Position numbers and translations under genes: made by a program
The notes under the pieces: model-generated
The model's database searches: none
What the model was told of the DNA's origin: nothing
Seen by the model: the letters and a program-made list of their open reading frames with translations, nothing else
Part shown: positions 1 through 8,905 of the stretch, piece after piece
Layout: every line of letters starts with the position of its first letter
Numbering within the stretch: the stretch's first letter is position 1
From: Citrobacter europaeus
GTDB taxonomy: Bacteria > Pseudomonadota > Gammaproteobacteria > Enterobacterales > Enterobacteriaceae
Direction: 5' to 3'
DNA length: 64,000 nt
Assembly: GCA_020099315.1 (NCBI GenBank)
Contig: CP083650.1
Span: 682,001-746,000 of the forward strand

Positions 1-261
1 TTCACGTGAAGAGCCGCAGCCAAAGTTTTCCCGTGCCAGCAGAATTGAGGCGCCTTTATATTCCGGGAAGTTCAGCACAAACTCTGGATTAGGCTGTTGC
101 CCCTTTTCGTCCAGGAAACGCCAGTCGTTAAACAGATGTGCGCCAAAACCGGTGCGCGTAACCTTCTGCAAAAACTGTTTAGGAATAATTGCGTCGGTAT
201 CAACGTTGGCGGCATCCAGTGGGACAACCAGGCCGGTATGCTGGGTAAATTTCTCTGCCAT
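1..261 (-). CDS. leuD: 3-isopropylmalate dehydratase small subunit, partial
   Basis: Only the first 87 codons are present; the gene runs off the left edge. The product pairs with LeuC to form isopropylmalate isomerase, which converts 2-isopropylmalate to 3-isopropylmalate in the cytoplasm. The reverse-strand translation begins [15 protein letters not shown] and continues through [16 protein letters not shown] and [12 protein letters not shown], typical of the LeuD swivel domain. It starts 10 bases after the leuC stop and is the last gene of the leuABCD operon. The identification is secure; the C-terminal half cannot be checked. Confidence 0.97.
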
Positions 262-271
262 GGTAGTTTCC

Positions 272-1672
272 TTATTTGATGCTGCGAATGTCGGCAAAAT
301 GACCGGTGACGGCGGCAGCGGCAGCCATGGCCGGACTGACTAAGTGCGTACGACCACCGCGGCCCTGACGACCTTCAAAGTTACGGTTGCTGGTGGATGC
401 GCAACGCTCGCCAGGGTTCAGGCGGTCATTGTTCATGGCCAGGCACATGGAACAGCCAGGCAAACGCCATTCAAATCCTGCTTCGATGAAGATCTTGTCC
501 AGACCTTCCGCTTCCGCCTGCGCTTTCACCGGACCAGAACCCGGCACTACCAGCGCCTGAACGCCAGGCGCGACTTTACGTCCTTTGGCGATTTCCGCCG
601 CGGCACGTAAATCTTCAATACGCGAGTTGGTGCAGGAACCGATGAACACTTTATCGATAGCCACTTCAGTTAAAGGAATGCCCGGTTTCAGCCCCATATA
701 CGCCAGCGCTTTTTCAGCCGATGCGCGCTCAACGGGATCGGCAAATGAAGCCGGATCGGGAATATTATCGTTCACTGAGATGACTTGACCCGGGTTCGTA
801 CCCCAGGTGACCTGCGGCGCGATCTCTTCTGCCTGCAGAGTAACGACGGTATCAAACGTTGCATTGTCGTCGGTTTTCAGCGTTTTCCAGTACTCTACCG
901 CGTGGGCGAAATCCTCGCCTTTCGGTGCGTGTAAACGACCCTGCACATAGTTAAAGGTCGTTTCATCCGGTGCGACCAGACCCGCTTTGGCGCCCATTTC
1001 AATGGCCATGTTGCACAGGGTCATGCGGCCTTCCATGCTCAGCGCGCGGATGGCTTCGCCGCAAAACTCAACGACGTGTCCGGTACCGCCTGCGCTACCG
1101 GTTTTACCGATAATCGCCAGTACGATATCTTTAGCGGTAATGCCAGCCGCTGCTTGACCGTTGACTTCAATCTTCATGGTTTTGGCGCGCCCCTGTTTCA
1201 GGGTCTGCGTTGCCAGAACGTGTTCAACCTCAGAGGTGCCAATACCAAAGGCCAGTGCGCCAAATGCGCCGTGTGTGGCGGTGTGGGAATCGCCGCAGAC
1301 GATGGTCATACCCGGCAACGTTACGCCTTGCTCAGGTCCCATCACGTGGACGATACCCTGATACGGGTGGTTCAGGTCGTACAGTTCGACGCCAAATTCA
1401 TTGCAGTTTTTGATCAATTCCTGCATCTGAATACGCGCCATTTCGCCGGAGGCGTTAATGTCTTTGGTCTGCGTGGAGACGTTGTGGTCCATGGTGGCGA
1501 AGGTTTTACCGGGCTGGCGCACCTGACGTCCATGCGCGCGCAGGCCATCAAACGCCTGCGGAGAGGTCACTTCATGCACCAGATGCCTGTCGATATACAA
1601 CAGCGGGGTTTCGTTTTGCGCTTCAAAGACAACGTGCGCATCAAACAATTTTTCGTATAACGTTTTAGCCAT
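272..1672 (-). CDS. leuC: 3-isopropylmalate dehydratase large subunit
   Basis: This is the 466-residue catalytic, iron-sulfur subunit of isopropylmalate isomerase, second step of leucine synthesis, of the aconitase superfamily. The three cysteines that ligate the 4Fe-4S cluster are visible: Cys347 in GSCTNSR and Cys407/Cys410 in PGCSMC. The substrate-handling stretch [20 protein letters not shown] lies near residues 126-145. Length equals that of the E. coli protein. It lies 2 bases downstream of leuB and 10 bases upstream of leuD, so the operon is translated as one message under leuL attenuation. Confidence 0.98.
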
Positions 1673-1674
1673 GA

Positions 1675-2766
1675 TTACACCCCTTCTGCGACGTAACGGG
1701 CAATGATGTCACCCATTTCATCAGTACCGACTGCGGCAGCGCCACGGGCTAAGTCACCGGTGCGAATGCCTTCTTCTAATGCGCGATTGATGGCGCTCTC
1801 AATAGCGGTGGCCGCATCATTGGCATCCAGGCTATAGCGCAACAGCAGCGCCAGCGACAGGATTTGGGCGATAGGGTTGGCAATGTTTTTCCCGGCGATA
1901 TCCGGGGCGGAACCGCCTGCGGGTTCGTACAGACCAAAGCCCTGCTCATTCAGGCTGGCGGACGGTAACATACCCATTGATCCGGTGATCATGGCGCATT
2001 CGTCAGACAGGATGTCGCCAAACAGGTTGGAGCACAGCAGCACGTCGAACTGGGACGGATCTTTAATCAACTGCATTGTCGCGTTGTCGATGTACATATG
2101 CGCCAGTTCAACGTCTGGATATTCATTCGCAATTTCATTGACGATTTGGCGCCAAAGAATCGATGTTTGCAGTACGTTGGCTTTATCAATCGATGTGACT
2201 TTGCGGCGGCGCTGGCGAGCGGATTCAAACGCGATACGCGCAATACGCTCGATCTCAAAACGGTGATAAACCTCGGTATCAAATGCTTTTTCATGTTGAC
2301 CGCTGCCTTCGCGGCCTTTTGGCTGACCGAAGTAGATCCCGCCGGTCAGCTCGCGCACGCACAGGATGTCGAAACCGTTCGCGGCGATATCTGCCCGCAG
2401 AGGGCAAAATGCTTCCAGACCCTGGTACAGCTTAGCCGGGCGCAGGTTGCTGAATAATTTGAAATGCTTACGTAATGGCAGCAGCGCGCCGCGTTCAGGC
2501 TGCTGGTTTGGCGGCAGATTTTCCCATTTCGGACCGCCAACGGAGCCAAACAGAATGGCGTCAGCTTGCTCACAGCCTTCAACCGTTGCAGGCGGCAGCG
2601 GCTGACCGTGGTTATCAATAGCGGCACCACCCACGTCGTAGTGGCTGGTGGTAATACGCATGTTAAAACGGTTGCGGATTGCGTCCAGTACCTTCAGGGC
2701 TTGCGCCATCACTTCCGGGCCAATACCGTCACCCGGCAAAACAGCAATATGATAATTCTTCGACAT
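1675..2766 (-). CDS. leuB: 3-isopropylmalate dehydrogenase
   Basis: This NAD-dependent oxidative decarboxylase converts 3-isopropylmalate to 2-oxoisocaproate in leucine synthesis. I chose the ATG at 2766, giving 363 residues starting MSKNYHIAVLPGDGIGPEV, the usual enterobacterial length; an in-frame GTG one codon upstream is less likely. The metal-binding aspartates Asp227, Asp251 and Asp255, the catalytic pair Tyr145 and Lys195, and the dinucleotide loop EPAGGSAPDIAGK near 281-293 are all present. The start overlaps the leuA stop by one base (TGATG), a translational coupling arrangement. Confidence 0.98.
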   Translation of the reverse strand: MSKNYHIAVLPGDGIGPEVMAQALKVLDAIRNRFNMRITTSHYDVGGAAIDNHGQPLPPATVEGCEQADAILFGSVGGPKWENLPPNQQPERGALLPLRKHFKLFSNLRPAKLYQGLEAFCPLRADIAANGFDILCVRELTGGIYFGQPKGREGSGQHEKAFDTEVYHRFEIERIARIAFESARQRRRKVTSIDKANVLQTSILWRQIVNEIANEYPDVELAHMYIDNATMQLIKDPSQFDVLLCSNLFGDILSDECAMITGSMGMLPSASLNEQGFGLYEPAGGSAPDIAGKNIANPIAQILSLALLLRYSLDANDAATAIESAINRALEEGIRTGDLARGAAAVGTDEMGDIIARYVAEGV

Positions 2767-4337
2767 CACACGGTTTCCTTGTTGTTCTCGTTGTTCTGAG
2801 CTTTGCGTTGCAATTCTTTTTCGACTTCTTCGGCGCGCCAGATGTTATTCAGCACATGAACCATTGCTTTAGCAGAAGATTCGACGATATCCGTAGCCAG
2901 ACCGACGCCGTGGAAACGACGACCGTTATAGTTGGCCACGATATCTACCTGACCCAGCGCATCTTTACCGTGCCCTTTGGCGGTCAGGCTGTATTTCACC
3001 AGTTCGATGTTGTATTCAGTCACACGGTTGATGGCCTGATAAATGGCATCGACCGGACCGTTACCGTTCGCCGCTTCGGCTTTGACTTCTTCACCGCAGG
3101 CCAGCTTGACGGAGGCGGTGGCAATGTCATTTGAGCCGGACTGTACGCTGAAGTAATCCAGACGGAAATGCTCCGGCTCTTCCTGCTGTTTATTAATAAA
3201 GGCCAGTGCTTCCAGGTCGTAATCAAATACCTGACCTTTTTTATCCGCCAGCTTCAGGAACGCGTCGTACAGGTTGTCCAGGCTGTATTCATTCTCTTTA
3301 TATCCCATCTCGTCCATACGGTGTTTAACCGCGGCGCGTCCGGAACGGGAAGTCAGGTTCAGCTGCACCTGGTTCAGGCCGATGGATTCAGGCGTCATGA
3401 TTTCGTAGTTTTCACGATTTTTCAGCACGCCGTCCTGATGGATGCCGGAGGAGTGGGCAAACGCCCCGCTACCGACAATGGCTTTGTTGGCCGGAATAGG
3501 CATGTTGCAGATTTGGCTGACTAACTGGCTGGTGCGCCAGATTTCCTGGTGATTAATACGAGTCTGTACGTTCAGGATATCTTTGCGCACTTTGATCGCC
3601 ATGATCACTTCTTCCAGTGAGCAGTTACCGGCGCGTTCGCCGATGCCGTTCATCGCACCTTCCACCTGGCGAGCACCGGCGTGGACGGCTGCCAGCGCGT
3701 TGCCGACGCCAAGGCCTAAGTCATCATGGGTATGTACGGAGATGATGGCTTTATCGATATTCGGTACGCGTTCATACAGACCAGAAATGATTGCCCCAAA
3801 TTCGAAAGGCATAGTGTAGCCAACGGTATCGGGGATATTAATGGTTTTGGCACCCGCATTAATCGCCGCTTCAACCACGCGGGCCAGGTCGGCGATAGGG
3901 GTTCGACCAGCATCTTCGCATGAGAACTCCACGTCATCCGTATAATTACGCGCACGCTTAACCATGTAGACAGCGCGCTCGATTACTTCATCCAACGTGC
4001 TGCGTAATTTCGTCGCGATATGCATCGGCGAAGTGGCGATAAACGTATGAATGCGAAAAGCCTCGGCGACTTTCAGAGATTCTGCGGCGACGTCGATATC
4101 TTTTTCTACGCAGCGTGCTAAGGCACAAACGCGGCTGTTCTTAACCTGACGAGCGATGGTTTGTACGGACTCAAAGTCACCCGGTGAAGAGACCGGGAAA
4201 CCGACTTCCATCACGTCAACGCCCATTCGTTCGAGGGCCAGCGCAATCTGCAGTTTTTCTTTCACACTCAGGCTCGCCTGTAACGCCTGTTCACCGTCGC
4301 GTAAGGTGGTATCGAAAATAATGACTTGCTGGCTCAT
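2766..4337 (-). CDS. leuA: 2-isopropylmalate synthase
   Basis: This is the first committed enzyme of leucine synthesis; it condenses acetyl-CoA with 2-oxoisovalerate. The 523-residue protein has the HMGL-like TIM barrel with the TLRDGEQ signature at 11-17 and the metal ligands His202 and His204 in HTHDDLGLG. The C-terminal regulatory domain, roughly 390-510, is where leucine binds for feedback inhibition in this family. The gene is preceded by the leuL leader and attenuator and followed with one-base overlap by leuB. No defect is seen. Confidence 0.98.
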   Translation of the reverse strand: MSQQVIIFDTTLRDGEQALQASLSVKEKLQIALALERMGVDVMEVGFPVSSPGDFESVQTIARQVKNSRVCALARCVEKDIDVAAESLKVAEAFRIHTFIATSPMHIATKLRSTLDEVIERAVYMVKRARNYTDDVEFSCEDAGRTPIADLARVVEAAINAGAKTINIPDTVGYTMPFEFGAIISGLYERVPNIDKAIISVHTHDDLGLGVGNALAAVHAGARQVEGAMNGIGERAGNCSLEEVIMAIKVRKDILNVQTRINHQEIWRTSQLVSQICNMPIPANKAIVGSGAFAHSSGIHQDGVLKNRENYEIMTPESIGLNQVQLNLTSRSGRAAVKHRMDEMGYKENEYSLDNLYDAFLKLADKKGQVFDYDLEALAFINKQQEEPEHFRLDYFSVQSGSNDIATASVKLACGEEVKAEAANGNGPVDAIYQAINRVTEYNIELVKYSLTAKGHGKDALGQVDIVANYNGRRFHGVGLATDIVESSAKAMVHVLNNIWRAEEVEKELQRKAQNNENNKETV

Positions 4338-4378
4338 GGTTTAGGTCCTTGGTCTTTAGGGCGCCTTGCTTCGAGCAT

Positions 4379-4410
4379 AAAAAAACCCGCGCAACGGCGC
4401 GGGTTTTTTG
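4379..4410 (-). terminator. leu operon attenuator terminator
   Basis: On the minus strand a perfect 7-bp stem, CCCGCGC paired with GCGCGGG around a 4-base loop, is followed by seven T residues. It lies between leuL and leuA, where the rho-independent attenuator of leucine operons sits. Ribosome stalling at the leucine codons of leuL would favour an alternative fold that lets transcription proceed to leuA. Confidence 0.95.
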
Positions 4411-4427
4411 TCTTAACTGGAGCTGAC

Positions 4428-4514
4428 TTAATGCTGAATGTCGTCCACCAGTCTACCGCGCAACGAAGGTGCGTTTAGTAGTAGTAGACCGTTGAAACGA
4501 GCAATGTAAGTCAT
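4428..4514 (-). CDS. leuL: leu operon leader peptide
   Basis: This 28-codon ORF has the composition of the leu leader: it begins MTYIARFNG, runs through four consecutive leucines, and ends VDDIQH. All four leucines are CTA, a rare codon in enterics, which sharpens sensing of charged leucine tRNA. The ORF sits between the leu promoter and the attenuator and is too short for ordinary gene calling. Residues after the Leu run differ from what I recall of the E. coli peptide, but the control codons are intact. Confidence 0.95.
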   Translation of the reverse strand: MTYIARFNGLLLLNAPSLRGRLVDDIQH

Positions 4515-5168
4515 CAATCAAGCTCCAGGCGAATGCGATATGCTTTTAGTGGTACTGGATATGAAGACTGATGTCAACCCCATCCCTCGGGAAGGCTCTG
4601 ATTGAGGGATGAAATTTCTGCAAAACTTAAGCGAATTGTGCTGAATTTTTCTGGGTATATAAAATTAATCCGCTGATGGCTGAACATACTTTTCACGGTT
4701 TGACATATTTGAGCATATTTATTTGCATTTATTGTAACGATGAATCGAAGAAAACTACTCTATTGAGATTTCATATCTTTATGATTTGCCTGTTCTTATA
4801 GTAACTCTGAATGTGTTAAGCCAGCCTGACGCCACATAATTGATAAATTAATGTTAACTTTTAATGTATTAATAATATAAACATTTAATTAAAACTTAAA
4901 TATACATTCATAATACGTATGATTGTGTATTCGTCGTGCTTATGGTTATATTGTTTTTGAAATTTAAACATATGAATCATCGTGCAGTGACCTCTGCCAC
5001 ACTGCGCTCGCATTGGTCTTTTGTTCATTTAGGTTTGTGCCTTTATGTTTTCCTAATTTTAATGTTTTTTCTTTTTCTCATTTTATATGCATGGTAAATC
5101 ATATTAACGGAGATTATTTCTTCACTCCGTCTGGGAAAAGGGAGTTTAGAGTGACAGTGGAGTTAAAT
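4515..5168. other. AT-rich divergent spacer between leuL and leuO
   Basis: This 654-base stretch has no convincing gene. It holds the leu promoter at the left end and a very AT-rich core (about 4640-4975) with runs of TTAAT, ATAAAT and ATTAAT. In E. coli and Salmonella the corresponding spacer carries the H-NS silencer and LeuO sites that link the leu and leuO promoters. The base composition fits that role, but I cannot define individual sites. Confidence 0.6.
4549..4577 (-). promoter_or_regulatory. leuLABCD promoter
   Basis: On the minus strand a perfect TTGACA -35 element (4577-4572) is followed after 17 bases by a weak -10-like TACCAC (4554-4549), about 35-40 bases upstream of the leuL start. 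The position and the perfect -35 match the known enteric leu promoter. The weak -10 makes the exact start point uncertain. Confidence 0.75.
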
Positions 5169-6116
5169 ATGCCAGAAGTAAAAATAATAGATAAAACGAA
5201 TCTTATAGAGATGGGTAAGCCACAGCTTCGTATGGTTGATCTCAATCTATTAACCGTTTTCGATGCGGTGATGCAGGAACAAAATATTACCCGTGCCGCG
5301 CATACGTTGGGGATGTCGCAACCCGCTGTCAGTAATGCGGTCGCGCGCCTGAAGGTCATGTTTAACGATGAGCTTTTTGTTCGATATGGACGCGGGATAC
5401 AGCCTACAGCAAGAGCTTTTCAGTTGTTTGGCTCTGTTCGCCAGGCATTGCAATTAGTGCAGAATGAACTGCCTGGTTCCGGCTTTGAACCTGCCAGCAG
5501 TGAGCGTGTTTTCAATCTCTGTGTATGTAGCCCGTTGGATAATATTCTTACTTCATTGATTTATAATCGAGTTGAGCAAGTCGCACCGAATATTAATGTC
5601 GTTTTTAAATCTTCACTCAATCAAAATACTGAGCATCAATTACGTTATCAGGAAACTGAGTTTGTTATTAGCTATGAAGAGTTCCGTCGTCCAGAATTCT
5701 CCAGTATTCCATTATTCAATGACGAAATGGTGTTAGTGGCGAGTAAAAAGCATCCGCGTATTAGTGGCCCATTGCTGGAAAGCGATCTCTATAATGAACA
5801 GCATGCCGTGGTTTCCCTCGATCGCTTCGCATCATTCAGCCAGCCGTGGTATGACACACCGGATAAACAATCCTGCGTGGCTTATCAGGGAATGGCATTA
5901 ATTAGCGTGCTTAATATTGTGTCGCAAACGCATCTGGTTTCTATTGCGCCGCGTTGGTTGGCAGAAGAGTTCGCCGATTCTTTAGAACTGCAAATATTGC
6001 CTTTACCTTTAAAATTGAATAGCCGCACATGTTATCTTTCATGGCATGAGGCTGCGGGTCGCGATAAAGGACATCAATGGATGGAAGAGCTGTTGGTCTC
6101 CGTCTGCAAGCAGTAG
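5169..6116 (+). CDS. leuO: LysR-family regulator LeuO
   Basis: LeuO is a LysR-type DNA-binding protein that antagonises H-NS silencing and controls stress, virulence and CRISPR-cas genes in enterics. I chose the ATG at 5169 (315 residues, MPEVKIIDKTN). An in-frame GTG six codons upstream, at 5151, is a real alternative. The winged helix-turn-helix lies at about residues 26-85 (NITRAAHTLGMSQPAVSNAV), and the effector-binding fold follows. The N-terminal 20 residues diverge from E. coli while the rest is strongly conserved. Expression is probably silenced by the AT-rich upstream DNA. Confidence 0.96.
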   Translation: MPEVKIIDKTNLIEMGKPQLRMVDLNLLTVFDAVMQEQNITRAAHTLGMSQPAVSNAVARLKVMFNDELFVRYGRGIQPTARAFQLFGSVRQALQLVQNELPGSGFEPASSERVFNLCVCSPLDNILTSLIYNRVEQVAPNINVVFKSSLNQNTEHQLRYQETEFVISYEEFRRPEFSSIPLFNDEMVLVASKKHPRISGPLLESDLYNEQHAVVSLDRFASFSQPWYDTPDKQSCVAYQGMALISVLNIVSQTHLVSIAPRWLAEEFADSLELQILPLPLKLNSRTCYLSWHEAAGRDKGHQWMEELLVSVCKQ

Positions 6117-6434
6117 CAGTTGGCAGAATAAATCGGGGGATACATCTGGTTTATTCTGCTTTTTTCTTTATGTCTGAAATTTTATGCTGAACTCTACTTT
6201 TTATATATACCCTGACCTGTAAAAAAATAGAGTAATTGCTGTAAGTCTCCCTTTTTAAGCGATTATTTATCATATCAATTGCTTATGATGGTTTAATTCT
6301 CCATTTATTCGATTCTTTCCTCCGTTTTATTCTAATTTACTCCAGTGCCACCCCTTCGGAGTCAATTGCCATGCGTCATCGTCAGCGGTTAATGTGTTGT
6401 TAAACCGTAATTCATTATAAGAGTGAGGCAAGCC
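6117..6434 (+). promoter_or_regulatory. ilvIH upstream control region
   Basis: This AT-rich spacer between leuO and ilvI contains no gene. Several T-rich half-sites of the Lrp type are visible, for example TTTATTCTGCT at 6150-6160 and TTTTATTCTAATTTA at 6325-6339. In E. coli the ilvIH promoter is activated by Lrp bound cooperatively to many sites here. The individual sites are my inference from composition and position. Confidence 0.5.
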
Positions 6435-8159
6435 ATGGAGATGTTGTCTGGAGCCGAGATGGTCGTCCGATCGCTCATCGATCAGGGTGTGAAGCAGGTA
6501 TTCGGTTATCCCGGGGGGGCCGTCCTCGATATTTATGATGCGCTACATACGGTCGGCGGTGTTGATCATGTGCTGGTCCGTCATGAACAGGCCGCGGTAC
6601 ATATGGCTGATGGCCTGGCGCGCGCCACGGGGGAAGTCGGCGTTGTTTTGGTCACTTCCGGACCGGGGGCAACCAATGCAATCACCGGGATTGCAACGGC
6701 ATATATGGATTCCATTCCACTGGTGATCCTCTCCGGACAGGTTGCCACCTCCCTGATTGGCTACGATGCCTTTCAGGAGTGCGACATGGTGGGCATATCC
6801 CGCCCGGTGGTAAAACACAGCTTCCTGGTTAAACAAACGGAAGACATCCCGCAGGTGCTGAAAAAAGCCTTCTGGCTGGCGGCAAGCGGTCGTCCGGGAC
6901 CGGTGGTAGTGGATTTGCCGAAAGATATTCTGAATCCGGCGAAAAAACTGCCTTACAGCTGGCCGGAGTCTGTAAGTATGCGTTCATATAATCCGACAAC
7001 GACCGGACATAAAGGTCAGATAAAACGTGCTCTGCAAACGCTGGTAGCGGCGAAGAAACCGGTGGTCTATGTGGGCGGTGGCGCGGTGAATGCCGCCTGC
7101 CACCAACAACTGGGGCAGATTGCCGAAGCACTGAATCTGCCGGTTGTTTCCTCGCTGATGGGGTTAGGCGCGTTTCCGGCCACGCATCGCCAGGCGCTGG
7201 GTATGTTGGGCATGCACGGTACTTACGAAGCCAATATGACCATGCATCATTCCGATGTGATCTTTGCCGTCGGCGTTCGCTTTGACGATCGAACGACCAA
7301 TAACCTGGCAAAATATTGCCCGAATGCGACCGTACTGCATATCGACATCGATCCGACCTCCATTTCAAAAACCGTCACGGCGGATATTCCGATTGTGGGC
7401 GATGCTCGCCTGGTGCTGGATCAGATGCTTGAGTTGCTGGAGCAGGAAAAATCACAGCAGCCGCTGGATGATAACCGTGACTGGTGGCAACAGATTGAAC
7501 AATGGCGCGCCCGTCAGTGCCTGAAATACGACACGCAAAGCGAAAGTATTAAACCACAGGCGGTAATAGAAACCATCTGGCGTCTGACGAAAGGGGAGGC
7601 ATATGTGACCTCTGATGTTGGTCAGCATCAGATGTTTGCCGCACTTTACTATCCGTTCGATAAACCACGCCGCTGGATTAACTCAGGCGGCCTCGGCACC
7701 ATGGGATTCGGTTTACCCGCGGCGTTGGGGGTGAAAATGGCGCTGCCCGATGAAACGGTGGTGTGCGTGACCGGAGATGGCAGCATTCAGATGAACATCC
7801 AGGAGCTGTCGACGGCGCTGCAATATGAACTGCCGGTGCTGGTGCTCAACCTTAACAACCGCTATCTCGGCATGGTCAAACAATGGCAGGACATGATCTA
7901 CTCCGGGCGCCACTCCCAGTCTTACATGCAGTCGCTGCCCGATTTTGTACGCCTTGCCGAGGCTTATGGGCATATTGGTATCCAGATTAATCATCCAGAT
8001 GAACTGGAGAACAAGCTGGGCGAAGCGCTGGAACATGTGCGTAACCATCGTCTGGTGTTTGTCGATGTCACCGTCGATGGCAGTGAGCATGTCTACCCGA
8101 TGCAGATTCGTGGGGGCGGGATGGATGAAATGTGGTTAAGCAAAACGGAGAGGACCTGA
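6435..8159 (+). CDS. ilvI: acetolactate synthase III large subunit
   Basis: This is the catalytic subunit of acetohydroxyacid synthase III, a thiamine-diphosphate enzyme that makes acetolactate and acetohydroxybutyrate for valine, leucine and isoleucine. The ATG at 6435 gives 574 residues, the usual length; a GTG four codons earlier is disfavoured. The catalytic glutamate is Glu51 in RHEQAAVHMADG, and the ThDP motif runs from GDG at 447-449 to NN at 474-475. The central FAD-binding domain is complete. It is followed two bases later by its regulatory partner ilvH. Confidence 0.98.
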   Translation: MEMLSGAEMVVRSLIDQGVKQVFGYPGGAVLDIYDALHTVGGVDHVLVRHEQAAVHMADGLARATGEVGVVLVTSGPGATNAITGIATAYMDSIPLVILSGQVATSLIGYDAFQECDMVGISRPVVKHSFLVKQTEDIPQVLKKAFWLAASGRPGPVVVDLPKDILNPAKKLPYSWPESVSMRSYNPTTTGHKGQIKRALQTLVAAKKPVVYVGGGAVNAACHQQLGQIAEALNLPVVSSLMGLGAFPATHRQALGMLGMHGTYEANMTMHHSDVIFAVGVRFDDRTTNNLAKYCPNATVLHIDIDPTSISKTVTADIPIVGDARLVLDQMLELLEQEKSQQPLDDNRDWWQQIEQWRARQCLKYDTQSESIKPQAVIETIWRLTKGEAYVTSDVGQHQMFAALYYPFDKPRRWINSGGLGTMGFGLPAALGVKMALPDETVVCVTGDGSIQMNIQELSTALQYELPVLVLNLNNRYLGMVKQWQDMIYSGRHSQSYMQSLPDFVRLAEAYGHIGIQINHPDELENKLGEALEHVRNHRLVFVDVTVDGSEHVYPMQIRGGGMDEMWLSKTERT

Positions 8160-8161
8160 TT

Positions 8162-8653
8162 ATGCGCCGGATATTATCAGTATTGCTGGAAAACGAGTCG
8201 GGTGCATTGTCGCGTGTGATTGGCCTCTTCGCCCAGCGCGGATACAACATTGAAAGCCTGACCGTCGCGCCGACTGACGATCCGACCTTATCGCGGATGA
8301 CGATTCAGACGGTTGGGGATGAGAAAGTCCTGGAGCAGATCGAAAAGCAGCTTCACAAGCTGGTGGATGTTCTGCGCGTCAGCGAACTGGGGCAGGGCGC
8401 GCACGTTGAACGAGAAATCATGCTGGTGAAAATCCAGGCCAGCGGTTATGGCCGGGAAGAGGTGAAACGTAACACGGAGATTTTCCGCGGGCAAATCATC
8501 GACGTTACGCCGTCGATCTACACCGTACAACTGGCGGGCACCAGCGATAAGCTGGATGCGTTTCTGGCAACCCTGCGTGAAGTCGCCAAAATTGTGGAGG
8601 TTGCCCGTTCCGGCGTGGTGGGACTTTCTCGCGGCGATAAAATTATGCGCTAA
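8162..8653 (+). CDS. ilvH: acetolactate synthase III regulatory subunit
   Basis: This 163-residue small subunit binds IlvI and confers valine feedback inhibition. An ACT domain occupies about residues 2-78, starting RRILSVLLENESGALSRV, and a second ACT-like domain fills the C-terminal half. The start chosen leaves a two-base gap after ilvI and gives the family length; a longer frame beginning 10 codons earlier would overlap ilvI. The glycine-rich valine-site loop near residues 11-15 looks intact, so the protein should be feedback sensitive. Confidence 0.97.
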   Translation: MRRILSVLLENESGALSRVIGLFAQRGYNIESLTVAPTDDPTLSRMTIQTVGDEKVLEQIEKQLHKLVDVLRVSELGQGAHVEREIMLVKIQASGYGREEVKRNTEIFRGQIIDVTPSIYTVQLAGTSDKLDAFLATLREVAKIVEVARSGVVGLSRGDKIMR

Positions 8654-8667
8654 CGTGCAGGGATAAC

Positions 8668-8746
8668 GTAGGCCTGATGAGGCGCGCTAGCGTCGGCATC
8701 AGGCAATAATACCTTGCCGGATGGTGCTAATGCTTATCCGGCCTGG
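8668..8746. repeat. REP/BIME-like palindromes between ilvH and cra
   Basis: Two imperfect palindromes of REP character lie back to back: GGCCTGATG...CATCAGGC (8668-8705) and GCCGGATGG...TTATCCGGCC (8715-8746). They follow the ilvH stop by 15 bases. Such elements commonly stabilise upstream mRNA ends or bind DNA gyrase. Confidence 0.8.
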
Positions 8747-8905
8747 GCGAGAAGCATTGGCTATCGGTTGCTTTTTTTTGCGAAATCAGCAGTAACCAGA
8801 GACAAAAGCGGTTGCCGCAGTCATTATTCTGCGCTTAGATGTTAAGAAGTTTAACCCATGCCATCTAAAAGGTTATGGTTTGTACATTTTACGCAAGGGG
8901 CAATT

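Noticed and set aside
8730..8795. A 21-codon ORF upstream of cra, a possible fruR leader peptide
   Set aside because: It overlaps the second REP palindrome, has no clear ribosome site or attenuator after it, and I cannot match it to a known leader.
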